Of a stretch of 64,000 nucleotides of DNA, positions 23,676-32,341 are shown in pieces. This stretch comes from Piscinibacter sp047600445 (lineage in GTDB: Bacteria > Pseudomonadota > Gammaproteobacteria > Burkholderiales > Burkholderiaceae_C), in contig NZ_JASGKT010000002.1 in assembly GCF_047600445.1 (NCBI RefSeq), forward strand, positions 868,001 to 932,000, in the 5' to 3' direction. The notes under the pieces are model-generated. The model was not told the origin of the DNA. It searched no databases and saw nothing but the letters and a program-made list of their open reading frames with translations. The position numbers were made by a program, and so were the translations under genes. Numbering within the stretch: the first letter of the stretch is position 1; each line of letters starts with the position of its first letter.

Positions 23676-24203
23676 CGCATTCTCGATGGGAGCCACAGAC
23701 TTGACCATGACGACCTCATCTGACTCCGCGCCGAACTCAGCCGCTTGCTCACTGGCAGCGGGCTTAAAGCCAAGGTTGAGCAACAACCCGAGCGACCTGT
23801 GGTTGACAGCCTTGAGCACTGCTGCGAACAGGCGAACACCATAGCTGGATTGGAGTTCACCGAGCATGGCCGAAACAGCGCAACTGCCGATGCCTTGCCG
23901 CCAGTAGCGACTCGCCAACTCGTAGGCAACCAATGCGGCACCAGAGGGAAGCACGGTTGCTTGAACATAGCCCGCCAACTCTCCGCCAGGTAGCCGCAAG
24001 ACCCAGTTGAGCCAGACTTGGCTTCCATCCGCTGAAGCACGGCGCTCAAGCCTTGTGTACCGCTCGGCAAGCCATGATTCCGAGCAAGGTGGCTCGTTCT
24101 CGAACTCGTAGATAGCAGGGTCAGAGAGAACGCTGAACATCTCTTGCGCATGAGCCACGACCAAGGGTTCAAGGGTGCAGTGAGACGCTTCGACGGTTCT
24201 CAT
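23670..24203 (-). CDS. GNAT-family acetyltransferase (cassette 32)
   Basis: A 177-residue protein of the RimJ/RimL-like type: N-terminal TLEPLVVAHAQEMFSVLSDPAIYEF is characteristic, then WVLRLPGGELAGYVQATV, the acetyl-CoA loop ASRYWRQGIGSCAVSAML (RQGIGS) and AVLKAVNHRSLGLLLNLGFK (N-x-x-S-x-x-L-x-x-x-GF). Acceptor unknown. Stop TAA from attC. A diverged paralogue with the same length lies in cassette 25 (27892-28425). Confidence 0.9.
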   Translation of the reverse strand: MRTVEASHCTLEPLVVAHAQEMFSVLSDPAIYEFENEPPCSESWLAERYTRLERRASADGSQVWLNWVLRLPGGELAGYVQATVLPSGAALVAYELASRYWRQGIGSCAVSAMLGELQSSYGVRLFAAVLKAVNHRSLGLLLNLGFKPAASEQAAEFGAESDEVVMVKSVAPIENAA

Positions 24204-24206
24204 GCG

Positions 24207-24333
24207 GCCTAACGTTTGAGCTGAGGGGCGGACGCCGGCAAGCCGGCTTGGCCGCGAGGCGGATGATAGACAGCGAGCGCCTCGCGGCCAAGCTGGCTTG
24301 CCGGTGGCCGTCCCCTCGAGCGAAGGGTTAGGC
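24207..24333 (-). repeat. attC of cassette 31
   Basis: Type II, 127 bp, right end CGAGCGAAGGGTTAGGC. Confidence 0.95.
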
Positions 24334-24717
24334 AGCGGGTTTGCTCGTGGCAGACAGCCGTGGTGTGAGGCAACTGCATTGAGCAGCCTGAGCCGAGACC
24401 ACAGACCTGCGAAGAGCCGCAGCCTGGTTTTGCTTGGGCGAGAGCACCACCAAAGCGGACGGGTTTGGCGATGAACACGGCGCAACCGCTGCTGATGCCG
24501 CCAAGCCAGGAAAGCGACTGTGGCAGAGGCGCCGAGCGCCACCAACGCCTACGCTGCCCAACTGCCGCAGCACAAGACGACGAACCTGAGCTGTGACCCT
24601 CTTGATGCGCGGACCACAGCCGCTGACCGACTTGATTGCTCCGTTCTCCAACGCTGCGAGCAGTGAAGGCATTTGGAATTCAGCAGCGCAGCGAGTGCCC
24701 AACCGGCTTCGCCTGCT
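24334..24717 (-). repeat. Diverged relative of the reiterated cassette, copy 2 (cassette 31)
   Basis: Closest to 10341-10724. Here a single minus frame runs through the whole insert from MPSLLAALENGAIKSV (ATG at about 24669) to the attC TAA at 24328, and contains both VSGCGPRIKRVTAQVRRL and SALVVLSPKQNQAAALRR segments that lie in different frames in the seven-copy family. If the family codes for protein, this copy would be nearest to the intact form (about 113 residues). Function unknown. Confidence 0.55.
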
Positions 24718-24844
24718 GCCTAACGTTTGAGCTGAGGGGCGGACGCCGGCGAGACGGCTTGGCCGCGAGGAGCATGATAGACAGCGAGCGCCTCGCGGCC
24801 AAGGCGGCTTGCCGGTGGCCGTCCCCTCCAGCGAAGGGTTAGGC
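24718..24844 (-). repeat. attC of cassette 30
   Basis: Type II, 127 bp, GAGGAGCATGATAG loop variant. Confidence 0.95.
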
Positions 24845-24993
24845 CGCACTTGGTACTGCTGACAAAGTGCGGGCGCTCGCAACGATTGCCGCCAGAACTG
24901 GACCTCACTAGATGCCCGCGATGACAGCTGTTTCGCAGGCCATGAGCGCCCGGATACCTTTGACTGCCCCCAAGGGCCTGCTGTAGCGCCCTG

Positions 24994-25281
24994 TCACAGT
25001 GCGGCAGGGCCAACGCAGAGCATCTCAGCAGGCTCTAGTGCTACCGAGTGAGACACACAAGTTCCTTCTGCTTCGTTGGGCCACCGCTTGCACACCCAAG
25101 GCTGGCCATACTCGTCGATCTCTTCCACTTCAAAGATCTGGCCAAGCATTGAGTCCACACGCTCCCGTTCATCGGCGGGTAGTTGTTCATACCAATCGCC
25201 TGAGAAGCCCAAGACCCGAACACGCGAGCCGACTCGGACGGGTGTTCCATCGCGATCGACGGGTGTGCGGCGCTGATTCAT
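24994..25281 (-). CDS. Small soluble protein, SH3-like barrel suspected (cassette 30)
   Basis: A 95-residue protein (MNQRRTPVDRDGTPVRVGSRVRVLG...). The pattern VRVGSRVRVL..WYEQLPADERERVDSMLGQIFEVEEIDEYGQ..V resembles small SH3-like barrels where a short strand pair is followed by the insertion and an EVxEIDxxGxxWV strand. No family assigned. About 150 bases with no gene separate its stop from the attC. Confidence 0.65.
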   Translation of the reverse strand: MNQRRTPVDRDGTPVRVGSRVRVLGFSGDWYEQLPADERERVDSMLGQIFEVEEIDEYGQPWVCKRWPNEAEGTCVSHSVALEPAEMLCVGPAAL

Positions 25282-25287
25282 CGTGCG

Positions 25288-25413
25288 GCCTAACGTTTGA
25301 GCTGAGCCGCGGGCGCCGGCGTGGCGCTTGGCCCGCGAGGCGGATGATAAGAACCAGCGCCTCGCGGGCCAAGTGCCATGCCGGTGCACGTCGGCTCCAG
25401 CGAAGGGTTAGGC
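25288..25413 (-). repeat. attC of cassette 29
   Basis: Type I, 126 bp. Confidence 0.95.
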
Positions 25414-25459
25414 GGCGCTGGTTGCATTGCTGAGTAAGGAATGCTGCTCTGCCTATAGC

Positions 25460-25777
25460 CTAAGGCGTGGACTTGGAGTTGCGCTCCCACGATGGCCAGA
25501 GACCGACAACTCTCCAGTTGCCCGGGCGCAGCGTTGTGACTGCGAGAGCGCCACCAACGGCGCCAAGGCTGTAGCTCAGGAAGGAGAACAGTTGACCGGA
25601 GCTCGCTGCATGCGCCGAGGGAAAGGAAGCGAAGGCCTGGAGGACGAAGCCAAAGCCGGCGATGCCGAGGCAAAGGCGAAGCCAGTTGTTGTGTTCACCG
25701 TTGATGCGAAGTTGCAGCGAGTACGCAAAGACGACTAAGGCTCCCGCCGCAAGGAAAGCTTCTCCTAGGAGCACCAT
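25460..25777 (-). CDS. Three-helix membrane protein (cassette 29)
   Basis: A 105-residue protein (MVLLGEAFLAAGALVVFAYS...) with hydrophobic segments at about 4-21, 34-51 and 63-80. Start chosen as first Met; about 75 bases separate it from the boundary. Family not recognised. Confidence 0.62.
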   Translation of the reverse strand: MVLLGEAFLAAGALVVFAYSLQLRINGEHNNWLRLCLGIAGFGFVLQAFASFPSAHAASSGQLFSFLSYSLGAVGGALAVTTLRPGNWRVVGLWPSWERNSKSTP

Positions 25778-25853
25778 GATGCCTCCGACTTGTTGTTGTG
25801 CGCTTGAACAATGCCAGAGATGGCAACTCGTCGCAACGCTGTTTGCTTGCGAC

Positions 25854-25980
25854 GCCTAACGTTTGAGCTGAGCCGCGGGCGCCGGTGTGGCGCTTGGCCC
25901 GCCGGACGGATGATGTACCACCCCGGGGAGGCGGGCCAAGTGCCACGCCGGTGCTTGTCGGCTCCAGCGAAGGGTTAGGC
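25854..25980 (-). repeat. attC of cassette 28
   Basis: Type I, 127 bp, CCCCGGGGAGGCGGG loop variant. Confidence 0.95.
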
Positions 25981-26232
25981 CTCCGTCTTTGACCTGAGTG
26001 GAAACGCTGACGGATTGCGAATGGATTCGACCGAGAGATCGACGTCGAGCTGCGGCCAGTAGAGGTGATTCTCAGTAGGGCGCTGAACGTCCGCGAGTTG
26101 CTCGATCGTGGCTCGCTTGAACCACGGGAACTCGGAGAACGGGACGTGAAGCTCTTCGCTGCCGAGTAACAGCCAGAGGCCGTGCGGCGAGACGTTGGTA
26201 ACTTCAGCCTCCAAAGTGGCGATGCCAGGCAT
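25975..26232 (-). CDS. DUF2442 protein (cassette 28)
   Basis: An 85-residue protein: MPGIATLEAEVTNVSPHGLWL..ELHVPFSEFPWFKRATIEQL..V.RPTENHLYWPQLDVDLSVESI matches the DUF2442 pattern (V-x-x-S-x-x-G-x-W-L ... F-x-x-F-P-W-F ... HLYWPxLDVDLSVESI). It overlaps the DUF4160 gene by 29 bases if this ATG is used; an ATG ten codons upstream is also possible. DUF4160/DUF2442 pairs are frequently neighbours and suspected to be TA-like. Stop TAA from attC. Confidence 0.85.
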   Translation of the reverse strand: MPGIATLEAEVTNVSPHGLWLLLGSEELHVPFSEFPWFKRATIEQLADVQRPTENHLYWPQLDVDLSVESIRNPSAFPLRSKTEA

Positions 26233-26443
26233 CTTGAATCTCCTGGATGTGCGCCTCGACAACGGCCTGCGCTTGCCTTACCTGAGCCTGGGAGAGACCT
26301 ATGTTGACGGCCAAGTGTACCGTGGGCGTGAGCCAGAACTTTGCCTCCCCGTCGGGATGGGCCACATGGACGTGGATCCGTGTCTCCTCACGAGAAAAGA
26401 AGAACAACCGGAACTGTCCGTCACGGACGATGGTGGGTGCCAT
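26204..26443 (-). CDS. DUF4160 protein (cassette 28)
   Basis: A 79-residue protein with the DUF4160 signature: MAPTIVRDGQFRLFFFSREE, then HVHVAHPDGEAKFWL, and the C-terminal helix VVEAHIQEIQDAWHRHFG. Function is unknown; the small size, overlap and partner suggest a toxin-antitoxin-like pair. First gene of the cassette. Confidence 0.88.
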   Translation of the reverse strand: MAPTIVRDGQFRLFFFSREETRIHVHVAHPDGEAKFWLTPTVHLAVNIGLSQAQVRQAQAVVEAHIQEIQDAWHRHFGG

Positions 26444-26486
26444 AGGTCCACTGTAACGGAGCGCCGAGATTCGGTGTTTTTCGGAG

Positions 26487-26613
26487 GCCTAACGTTTGAG
26501 CTGAGGGGCGGACGCCGGGAAGACGGCTTGGCCGCGAGGCGGATGATAGACAGTGAGCGCCTCGCGGCCAAGCTGGCTTGCCGGTGGCCGTCCCCTCCAG
26601 CGAAGGGTTAGGC
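26487..26613 (-). repeat. attC of cassette 27
   Basis: Type II, 127 bp. Confidence 0.95.
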
Positions 26614-26622
26614 CTCGCTTGC

Positions 26623-26916
26623 TTACGAGCGCCCGCGCCAGTAGCCGGGCCTACGGCTCTGGTGGGCTATGGCGATGATGCGCAGCGCGGCCAGCGACTC
26701 GTGATAGACGATGCTGTATGGGAAGCGCCGCATCGGAAGTCTGCGCAATGGGCCGCGCCACCGCGCGCCAAGCTTTGGATGCTCGCGGAGCAACTCGACC
26801 GCGTGGTGAAACTCGGCAATGAAGGCCTCGCCCAGCACTGCATTGGCCTCCTTGGCGTAGAAGGAGGCACCATCGACAAGCTCTGCTTCCGCCAGGGGAT
26901 GGATTGAGAAGATCAT
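26623..26916 (-). CDS. RelE/ParE-family toxin, duplicate (cassette 27)
   Basis: A 97-residue protein identical by eye to the toxin of cassette 48 (13871-14164). It overlaps the antitoxin stop by four bases. The attC sites of the two cassettes are both type II but differ in a few bases, so this duplication is slightly older than the fully identical ones. Confidence 0.88.
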   Translation of the reverse strand: MIFSIHPLAEAELVDGASFYAKEANAVLGEAFIAEFHHAVELLREHPKLGARWRGPLRRLPMRRFPYSIVYHESLAALRIIAIAHQSRRPGYWRGRS

Positions 26917-27137
26917 CGGATCGCGTTGCGAGCGCGAGCGATGGCGGCTTCAATCGGAATGGCAGCAACGGTCCCGGCCTCGAGTTCGGCGAGGCGGCGG
27001 TGAGCTTCCGTGGCCCACTCTTCCTCGATCGACGTGTCGGCAGACAGGCTGGCGAGCAACCGATCGGCAAGCTGCGCGCGTTCCTCAGGTGCGAGGCGCA
27101 GTGCCTGTACTTCCAGGTCGGTAACGGTGCTGGGCAT
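26913..27137 (-). CDS. Addiction-module antitoxin, duplicate (cassette 27)
   Basis: A 74-residue protein with a single residue change from the antitoxin of cassette 48 (AHRRLAELEAG instead of AQRRLAELEAG). Two nearly identical toxin-antitoxin pairs in one array should cross-neutralise. Confidence 0.85.
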   Translation of the reverse strand: MPSTVTDLEVQALRLAPEERAQLADRLLASLSADTSIEEEWATEAHRRLAELEAGTVAAIPIEAAIARARNAIR

Positions 27138-27195
27138 GCGACTACTCCTCAGAACCAGAACTGCGCGAATCATACGCGCCCGCGTTGCCTGCGAG

Positions 27196-27321
27196 GCCTA
27201 ACGTTTGAGCTGAGCCGCGGGCGCCGGTGTGGCGCTTGGCCCGCGAGGCGGATGATAAGAACCAGCGCCTCGCGGGCCAAGTGCCATGCCGGTGCACGTC
27301 GGCTCCAGCGAAGGGTTAGGC
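27196..27321 (-). repeat. attC of cassette 26
   Basis: Type I, 126 bp; duplicate of 7236-7361. Confidence 0.95.
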
Positions 27322-27342
27322 GTCACCGGTTGGCGCGCCGAC

Positions 27343-27747
27343 TCATTGTGCGCTACTGCCAACAAACCAGAACTCTGGAGTACACGACTCGTTGCTCAAC
27401 GGGGCGCACTGAAGCTTCAGCCGCCACTGCGCTCGCAAGTACGAGAACCGGCTTTCCGACGAAGATTCGAGCTGCCAGCCCCGCTCGAGCAGTAGCTTCG
27501 GACTGACGGTGACGTTTCCGCAGGTCATGTACAGATGCTTGGGCCAATACTTACACGCCGCAGCTGCTTGATTACCAAACAAGGAAGTGACCTCTTCTCG
27601 GAACGCATGCTCCAGCTTGCGCGTCGGGGACTTGCTCGACGGCATTGGGACAAGCCACCAGAGCGCCGCGAGGACAACGGCAAGGCCTCCGATGAGGTAG
27701 AGCTTGAAGGCCTCACGCTGGAGCTTGCATTTGATGTATGGCTGCAT
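27343..27747 (-). CDS. Single-helix membrane-anchored protein, duplicate (cassette 26)
   Basis: A 134-residue protein identical to that of cassette 59 (7383-7787), including trailer and attC. Function unknown. Confidence 0.65.
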   Translation of the reverse strand: MQPYIKCKLQREAFKLYLIGGLAVVLAALWWLVPMPSSKSPTRKLEHAFREEVTSLFGNQAAAACKYWPKHLYMTCGNVTVSPKLLLERGWQLESSSESRFSYLRAQWRLKLQCAPLSNESCTPEFWFVGSSAQ

Positions 27748-27771
27748 GCGCAGAGGGGTGCGAGTCGTGAC

Positions 27772-27897
27772 GCCTAACGTTTGAGCTGAGCCGCGTGCGC
27801 CGGTGTGGTGCTTGGCCCGCGAGACGGATGATAAGAACCACCGGCTCGCGGGCCAAGTGCCATGCCGGTGCACGTCGGCTCCAGCGAAGGGTTAGGC
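27772..27897 (-). repeat. attC of cassette 25
   Basis: Type I, 126 bp, GAGACGG / CCGGCTCG inner-arm variant. Confidence 0.95.
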
Positions 27898-28425
27898 CGC
27901 ATTCGCGATGGGAGCCACAGACTTGACCATGACGCTCTCATCTGACTCTGCGCCGAACTCAGCCGCTTGCTCACTGGTGGCGGGCTGAAAGCCAAGGCTG
28001 CGCAACAACCCAAGTGACCTGTGGTTAGCAGCTTTGAGCACCGCTGCGAACAGGTGAACACCATAGCTGGATTGGAGTTCACCGAGCATGGCCGAAACAG
28101 CGCAACGGCCGATGCCTTGCCGCCAGTAGCGACTGGCCAGCTCGTAGGCAACCAAAGCGGCACCAGAGGGGAGCACGGTTGCTTGAACGTAGCCCACCAA
28201 CTCTCCGCCAGGTAGGCGCAAGACCCAGTTGAGCCAGACTTGGCTTCCATCTGCTGAAGCACGGCGCTCAAGCCTTGCGTACCGCTCGGCGAGCCATGAC
28301 TCCGAGCGAGGTGGCTCATTCTCGAACTCGTAGATGGCAGGGTCAGAGAGAACGTGGAACATCACCTGCGCATGGGCCACGACCAAGGGTTCAAGGGTGC
28401 AGCGGGACGCTTCGACGATTCTCAT
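27892..28425 (-). CDS. GNAT-family acetyltransferase, paralogue (cassette 25)
   Basis: A 177-residue protein closely related to that of cassette 32 (23670-24203), with about 17 substitutions spread over the length and intact loop RQGIGR and the NHRSLGLLRSLGF pattern. Divergence without frame loss shows that both copies have been under selection or arrived separately. Acceptor unknown. Confidence 0.9.
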   Translation of the reverse strand: MRIVEASRCTLEPLVVAHAQVMFHVLSDPAIYEFENEPPRSESWLAERYARLERRASADGSQVWLNWVLRLPGGELVGYVQATVLPSGAALVAYELASRYWRQGIGRCAVSAMLGELQSSYGVHLFAAVLKAANHRSLGLLRSLGFQPATSEQAAEFGAESDESVMVKSVAPIANAA

Positions 28426-28428
28426 GCG

Positions 28429-28554
28429 GCCTAACGTTTGAGCTGAGCCGCGAGCGCCGGTGTGGCGCTTGGCCCGCGAGGCGGATGATAAGAACCAGCG
28501 CCTCGCGGGCCAAGTGCCGCGCCGGTGCGAGTCGGCTCCAGCGAAGGGTTAGGC
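28429..28554 (-). repeat. attC of cassette 24
   Basis: Type I, 126 bp, GAGCGCCGG / GGTGCGAGTCGG arms. Confidence 0.95.
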
Positions 28555-29058
28555 GTCTTTGCCACCCAGTACAAGATTTTCATGCTTCTCACCGCCAAGC
28601 TCGAAGTAGGTGATGCCCAGCTTTCTGTACCCGTGCTTGGCATAGAAGGCAATGGCTCGAGAGTTCTTGGAGTTCGTAGCGAGCCACATTGACGTATTTG
28701 CGCGCTGCTTCGCGCACTGCTCGGCGTGCTTGAGAAGTGCGCCTCCAACCCCTTTGCCCAGAAACGGCGACTGAACGTAGAGGGTTGCAAGCTCGATCTT
28801 CTCGGTTGTGGGAACCGGGCACAGTGTTCCAACTACCAGCTTTGCATAGCCGAGAAGGTAATCGTTGTTCTCAGCAACGAAAATGGCCGACGAGTCTTCC
28901 GTGAGCACGGTTTCAAACTTCTTCGCCGACAGTTCCGACAGCACATAACGTGAGACCACAGACGAGACGCCTTCAGTGGCGTACGTGTGAAGCCAAACCT
29001 GTATCGCGAGGGCAGACAGATTCTCGGCATCTTGGAGGTTCGCTTGTCGGATGAGCAT
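28549..29058 (-). CDS. GNAT-family acetyltransferase (cassette 24)
   Basis: A 169-residue protein (MLIRQANLQDAENLSALAIQVW...): canonical N-terminal IRxAxxxDA, central DYLLGYAKLV, motif A LYVQSPFLGKGVGGALLKHAEQCA with GKGVGG pyrophosphate loop, and WLATNSKNSRAIAFYAKHGYRKLG. Of the GNAT proteins here this is the most typical. Substrate unknown. Stop TAA from attC. Confidence 0.93.
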   Translation of the reverse strand: MLIRQANLQDAENLSALAIQVWLHTYATEGVSSVVSRYVLSELSAKKFETVLTEDSSAIFVAENNDYLLGYAKLVVGTLCPVPTTEKIELATLYVQSPFLGKGVGGALLKHAEQCAKQRANTSMWLATNSKNSRAIAFYAKHGYRKLGITYFELGGEKHENLVLGGKDA

Positions 29059-29066
29059 CTCAAGAC

Positions 29067-29193
29067 GCCTAACGTTTGAGCTGAGGGGCGGCCACCGGCA
29101 AGCCGGCTTGGCCGCGAGGCGGATGATAGACAGTGAGCGCCTCGCGGCCAAGCTGGCTTGCCGGTGGCCGTCCCCTCGAGTGACCAGTTAGGC
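29067..29193 (-). repeat. attC of cassette 23
   Basis: Type II, 127 bp, with GGCGGCCACCGG and CGAGTGACCAG variants. Confidence 0.95.
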
Positions 29194-29569
29194 AGCGGGT
29201 TTTCTGGTGACGGACAGCCAGGCTACCAGGCAGCGGTGTTGAGCAGCCTTGGCTGGCGCTGCAACCTTGCGAGAAGCCCCGTGGCGACTTGACTTGGTTG
29301 AGAGCGCCACCAAAGCCACTTGATTGACGAAGGGCAAACTGCCGTTGCCAAGGACGCAGGGCTGGGGAGGCGAGCTTGGCCGAGGCGCTGGCCTTATGGC
29401 ACCAACGGTGCCCAAGTTGCCAAAGCGCAAGACGACGAGCCCGAGCGGCGAGTTCGTTGAAACGCGAACCGCAACCGCTGCACACCCGATTTGCCGCTGC
29501 CGGCGCCCAGTGCAGCGACCGAGCTTTGGTATTCAGCAAAGCGACGAGTACCAACCGAACTGACCTGCT
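29194..29569 (-). repeat. Reiterated 376-bp cassette, copy 4 (cassette 23)
   Basis: The most diverged of the seven copies (for example CCCGTGGCG, GAGAGCGCC, GACGACGAGCCCGAGCGGCG). The 80-codon minus frame stays open (29188-29430). Confidence 0.78.
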
Positions 29570-29695
29570 GCCTAACGTTTGAGCTGAGCCGCGGGCGCCG
29601 GTATGGTGCTTGGCCCGCGAGACGGATGATAAGAACCGCCGGCTCGCGGGCCAAGTGCCATGCCGGTGCACGTCGGCTCCAGCGAAGGGTTAGGC
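29570..29695 (-). repeat. attC of cassette 22
   Basis: Type I, 126 bp, GAGACGG / GCCGGCTCG inner arms. Confidence 0.95.
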
Positions 29696-29762
29696 CTCAC
29701 CGTGTACCCCGCTCTGTTGTTTTGTTCGGAACAGCAAAGGCGCTTCTTGGAGGTACGTGCGC

Positions 29763-30155
29763 TCACTGCCAAAGGTGTGGGCTCCGGAACAAGTACTGAT
29801 GTAGAGCGAAGATGTAGGGTGCACTGAGCAACAGAGCGGCCGCGGCAATGGCAAGAGGCAGGACGGAAAGGCTCAGCCCCGCCGTTACCAAGCAGATGAC
29901 CGTTGCGACTACCGCGCCAAGCACACTCAGCCAGAACACACCCAACCAAAGCCAGCGCGGGTTGTAGCGACGTTGGCGGACGTAGCCGAACAGGGGCCAG
30001 AGGCCGATGAGTGCAAATGTGGTGCCAAAGAGTGAGGGAGACCCTTTGGGGCTAAACGCCTCCGCGAGGCTGTACATGCTGTTCGTGATGAACAGCAGCA
30101 CGGAGAGTACGAAGTACCCCAGCCAGAACCTTGGGTATTGACGCGCGTAGTTCAT
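29763..30155 (-). CDS. Four-helix membrane protein (cassette 22)
   Basis: A 130-residue protein (MNYARQYPRFWLGYFVLSVLL...) with probable helices at about 9-27, 41-58, 68-90 and 93-113. Aromatic-rich loops (YVRQRRYNPRWLWLG). Family not recognised. About 67 non-coding bases follow. Confidence 0.65.
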   Translation of the reverse strand: MNYARQYPRFWLGYFVLSVLLFITNSMYSLAEAFSPKGSPSLFGTTFALIGLWPLFGYVRQRRYNPRWLWLGVFWLSVLGAVVATVICLVTAGLSLSVLPLAIAAAALLLSAPYIFALHQYLFRSPHLWQ

Positions 30156-30175
30156 GCAGGCGGATGCAGTGTGAG

Positions 30176-30301
30176 GCCTAACGTTTGAGCTGAGGGGCGC
30201 GCGCAGGCATGGCGCTTGGCCCGCGCGGTGCATGATATGAACAAGCGCCGCGCGGGCCAAGTGCCATGCCTGCGCGCGTCCACTCGAGCGAAGGGTTAGG
30301 C
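30176..30301 (-). repeat. attC of cassette 21
   Basis: Type I variant, 126 bp, GCGCGCGCAGGCATGGCGC left arm. Confidence 0.95.
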
Positions 30302-30949
30302 CTCACCCGCTGCCCAGCGAAGCGACTGAACCGCCGGCAGGGCCAATCGCTGCCTGGCAAGGGTGACTTGTTCCTCAACGGCGGTGATTGCGTCGGTACG
30401 GGCCGCCTCCATGATGTGTCTGGACAGACTCTGAAGTTCCAAGCACCACTCATAGTCGGCTTTCAACCTTAGCAATGACTGAGAGTACTTGGCGGCGCGG
30501 TCAATCTGACTACACGCCAACGCAGCCATCATTGCGTTGTAGTGGTCCCAATGGCTCTGAGACCCGACGACCTGCTCTTCAAGGTAAGCCAGTGCCGAGT
30601 GAACATCGCGGAACTGCTGTTCGTTCTTGAGCGCTCCTTCGGCGGCCATACGCGCCAGACCCTCCGCCGCGGGCCCGAAACTCGCCTCGTCCAGAAACTC
30701 AGCATAGCGTCCCAGTCGTTCGCAGACATGGAATGCGAAGTGGTCCTGTGGGTGCCAAAGCCACATGCAGGCGACATTCAGATAGGAGCCCTTCGACCAA
30801 GAACTCGGCTGAAACTCCACGATCGCAAGCCACCAACCGTGGTCACGGTACCAAGTTCGCGAGCGCCCCTTCTGTCTGAAGCCCAGCGGGCCCAAGTGCG
30901 CTTTCGCTGCCGCGCGGATGATTGCGGCGTGAGGGCCAGGGTTTCCCAT
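30296..30949 (-). CDS. DUF4304-like protein (cassette 21)
   Basis: A 217-residue soluble protein. The N-terminus AHLGPLGFRQKGRSRTWYRDHGWW...VEFQPSSWSKGSYLNVACMWLW follows the DUF4304 pattern (LKxxGFxKKGxxxW followed by the Q-x-S/G-x-Y-L-N strand); the C-terminal half is helical. Function unknown. Cassette 1 carries another member, so the family has been captured twice. Stop TAA from attC. Confidence 0.72.
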   Translation of the reverse strand: MGNPGPHAAIIRAAAKAHLGPLGFRQKGRSRTWYRDHGWWLAIVEFQPSSWSKGSYLNVACMWLWHPQDHFAFHVCERLGRYAEFLDEASFGPAAEGLARMAAEGALKNEQQFRDVHSALAYLEEQVVGSQSHWDHYNAMMAALACSQIDRAAKYSQSLLRLKADYEWCLELQSLSRHIMEAARTDAITAVEEQVTLARQRLALPAVQSLRWAAGEA

Positions 30950-30955
30950 CGTGAG

Positions 30956-31066
30956 GCCTAACGTTCGACATGAGCGGCGACCAACAGCAGGCCGCGCGGA
31001 AGCAAAAATGACGATGTGCTGTAGCGCGGCCTGCTGTTGGGCGTCCGCTCGATGAAGGGGTTAGGC
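30956..31066 (-). repeat. attC of cassette 20 (type V, 111 bp)
   Basis: GTTCGACATGAGCGGCGACC left arm; same type as 15672-15782. Confidence 0.93.
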
Positions 31067-31528
31067 GACATGGTCTTGCTGCATGAACGCGCGCGCCTCG
31101 TTCCACGAAGGGAAGATCCTGAAGCGAGGCTCTGACCCCGAGCGGAGCGAAGCAATGCATTCAACCGTGCAGTCCTGAAACGTGAGGATCCAGTGTCCGT
31201 TGTCGGCGAGGAACGAGTCGCGATCATGCCGAGGATGCCCAGCGTTTGCGCGCTCAAGCGTGAGTAGCCTCGACGAGTTGATCACCCGATGCACAGAGTA
31301 GTGCTCAAGCCCGCGGGAGTACAGAGGATGACCGGAGAGAGCTTCGTCGTTTGGGTGGCCGCAAACGAGTTGAAGGCATATGGGAAACACGGCGACTGCG
31401 ACTAGCTCCTCCGGCGTGTCGAAGGCCACTAGGACTCCCACGTGGCTGTAGAGCACCGAGGGGCTGGAGTTGCCCGTGGCCAGGCCTGGCCAATCGGGTA
31501 GCACTTCGACAATCTCAGGCGCTGCCAC
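31061..31528 (-). CDS. Hypothetical soluble protein (cassette 20)
   Basis: A 155-residue protein starting at GTG, (V)AAPEIVEVLPDW, six bases inside the boundary; no ATG is available upstream within the cassette. No membrane segment. Segments HWILTFQDCTVECIA and FRIFPSWNEARAFM look like a small alpha/beta domain. Family not recognised. Stop TAA from attC. Confidence 0.62.
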   Translation of the reverse strand: MAAPEIVEVLPDWPGLATGNSSPSVLYSHVGVLVAFDTPEELVAVAVFPICLQLVCGHPNDEALSGHPLYSRGLEHYSVHRVINSSRLLTLERANAGHPRHDRDSFLADNGHWILTFQDCTVECIASLRSGSEPRFRIFPSWNEARAFMQQDHVA

Positions 31529-31533
31529 GTGTT

Positions 31534-31659
31534 GCCTAACGTTTGAGCTGAGCCGCGAGCGCCGGTGTGGCGCTTGGCCCGCCGGACGGATGATGGACCA
31601 CACCGGGAGGCGGGCCAAGTGCCATGCCGGTGCACGTCGGCTCCAGCGAAGGGTTAGGC
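31534..31659 (-). repeat. attC of cassette 19
   Basis: Type I, 126 bp. Confidence 0.95.
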
Positions 31660-32325
31660 ACCACCGCGCCGCTGCACAAACTCTAGGGCGTGTTTGATGT
31701 CGTATGCCACTAGGAAACCGGTGTTGTAGTGCACTGTCATTCCCGTGGCGGCTCCTTCGGCGTCCAGTACTGATTCAGGCTCGACGCGGTACTTGGACAC
31801 TACGCCGGCAATGTAGGGCTCCTGAGGGTTGTTGTTCCGGAAGAAGTAGAGCGGGCCGCCTGAGAACCCTTCGTTGTTCAGTGCGTCGACGTAGAGAACC
31901 TTTGGCTCTGTGAGCGTCACCGCAGACAGCGCGCCCTTCTTGAGGAACGGGCCTGGAAGACCAGCGAAAGGTTCTCCGTAGTCGACCGACATCTTGTACG
32001 GGTAGCCAACAAAGAAGACATCTTGGCCAACAAAGACGCTTCCCATTGAGGCAGTGACTGGAAAGCCGGTAGGTGTGAGGCGTGTGGCGACCCGCAAGAC
32101 CGCAATGTCAAGTTCGCCACGACCTCGGCCCACTACGGTCGCAGTACCGCTCAACCACTGCTTGTTGAAGTAGATCTGGATCGGAACCTCACGATCGTTG
32201 GGCGCGGGTAGCAGGTGCGCTGCAGTTATCAAGTATTCGGCACCATCAATGTCGAGCGTAAAGGCCGTTCCATACTGCGCGAGGCGAACGAAGAACGTGC
32301 GATAAGCGATGTTGGTGGGTAGCAC
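31654..32325 (-). CDS. Trypsin-like serine protease (cassette 19)
   Basis: A 223-residue protein with a complete chymotrypsin-fold triad: His in LITAAHLL (about residue 37), Asp in GELDIAVLRV (about 74) and Ser in NEGFSGGPLYF (about 158, GxSGGP motif). GTAFTLDIDGAEYLITAAH and VFFVGYPYKM are typical of cellular S1-type proteases. No signal peptide is evident, so it may act in the cytoplasm, as some phage-defence-associated trypsin-like proteases do; that link is speculative. Stop TAA from attC. Confidence 0.88.
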   Translation of the reverse strand: MLPTNIAYRTFFVRLAQYGTAFTLDIDGAEYLITAAHLLPAPNDREVPIQIYFNKQWLSGTATVVGRGRGELDIAVLRVATRLTPTGFPVTASMGSVFVGQDVFFVGYPYKMSVDYGEPFAGLPGPFLKKGALSAVTLTEPKVLYVDALNNEGFSGGPLYFFRNNNPQEPYIAGVVSKYRVEPESVLDAEGAATGMTVHYNTGFLVAYDIKHALEFVQRRGGA

Positions 32326-32341
32326 GGCCTTTCCCTGTGGT

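Noticed and set aside
24720..25013. Possible second gene in cassette 30 from an ATG at 25013
   Set aside because: Most of its length reads into attC and the short unique part has no motif.
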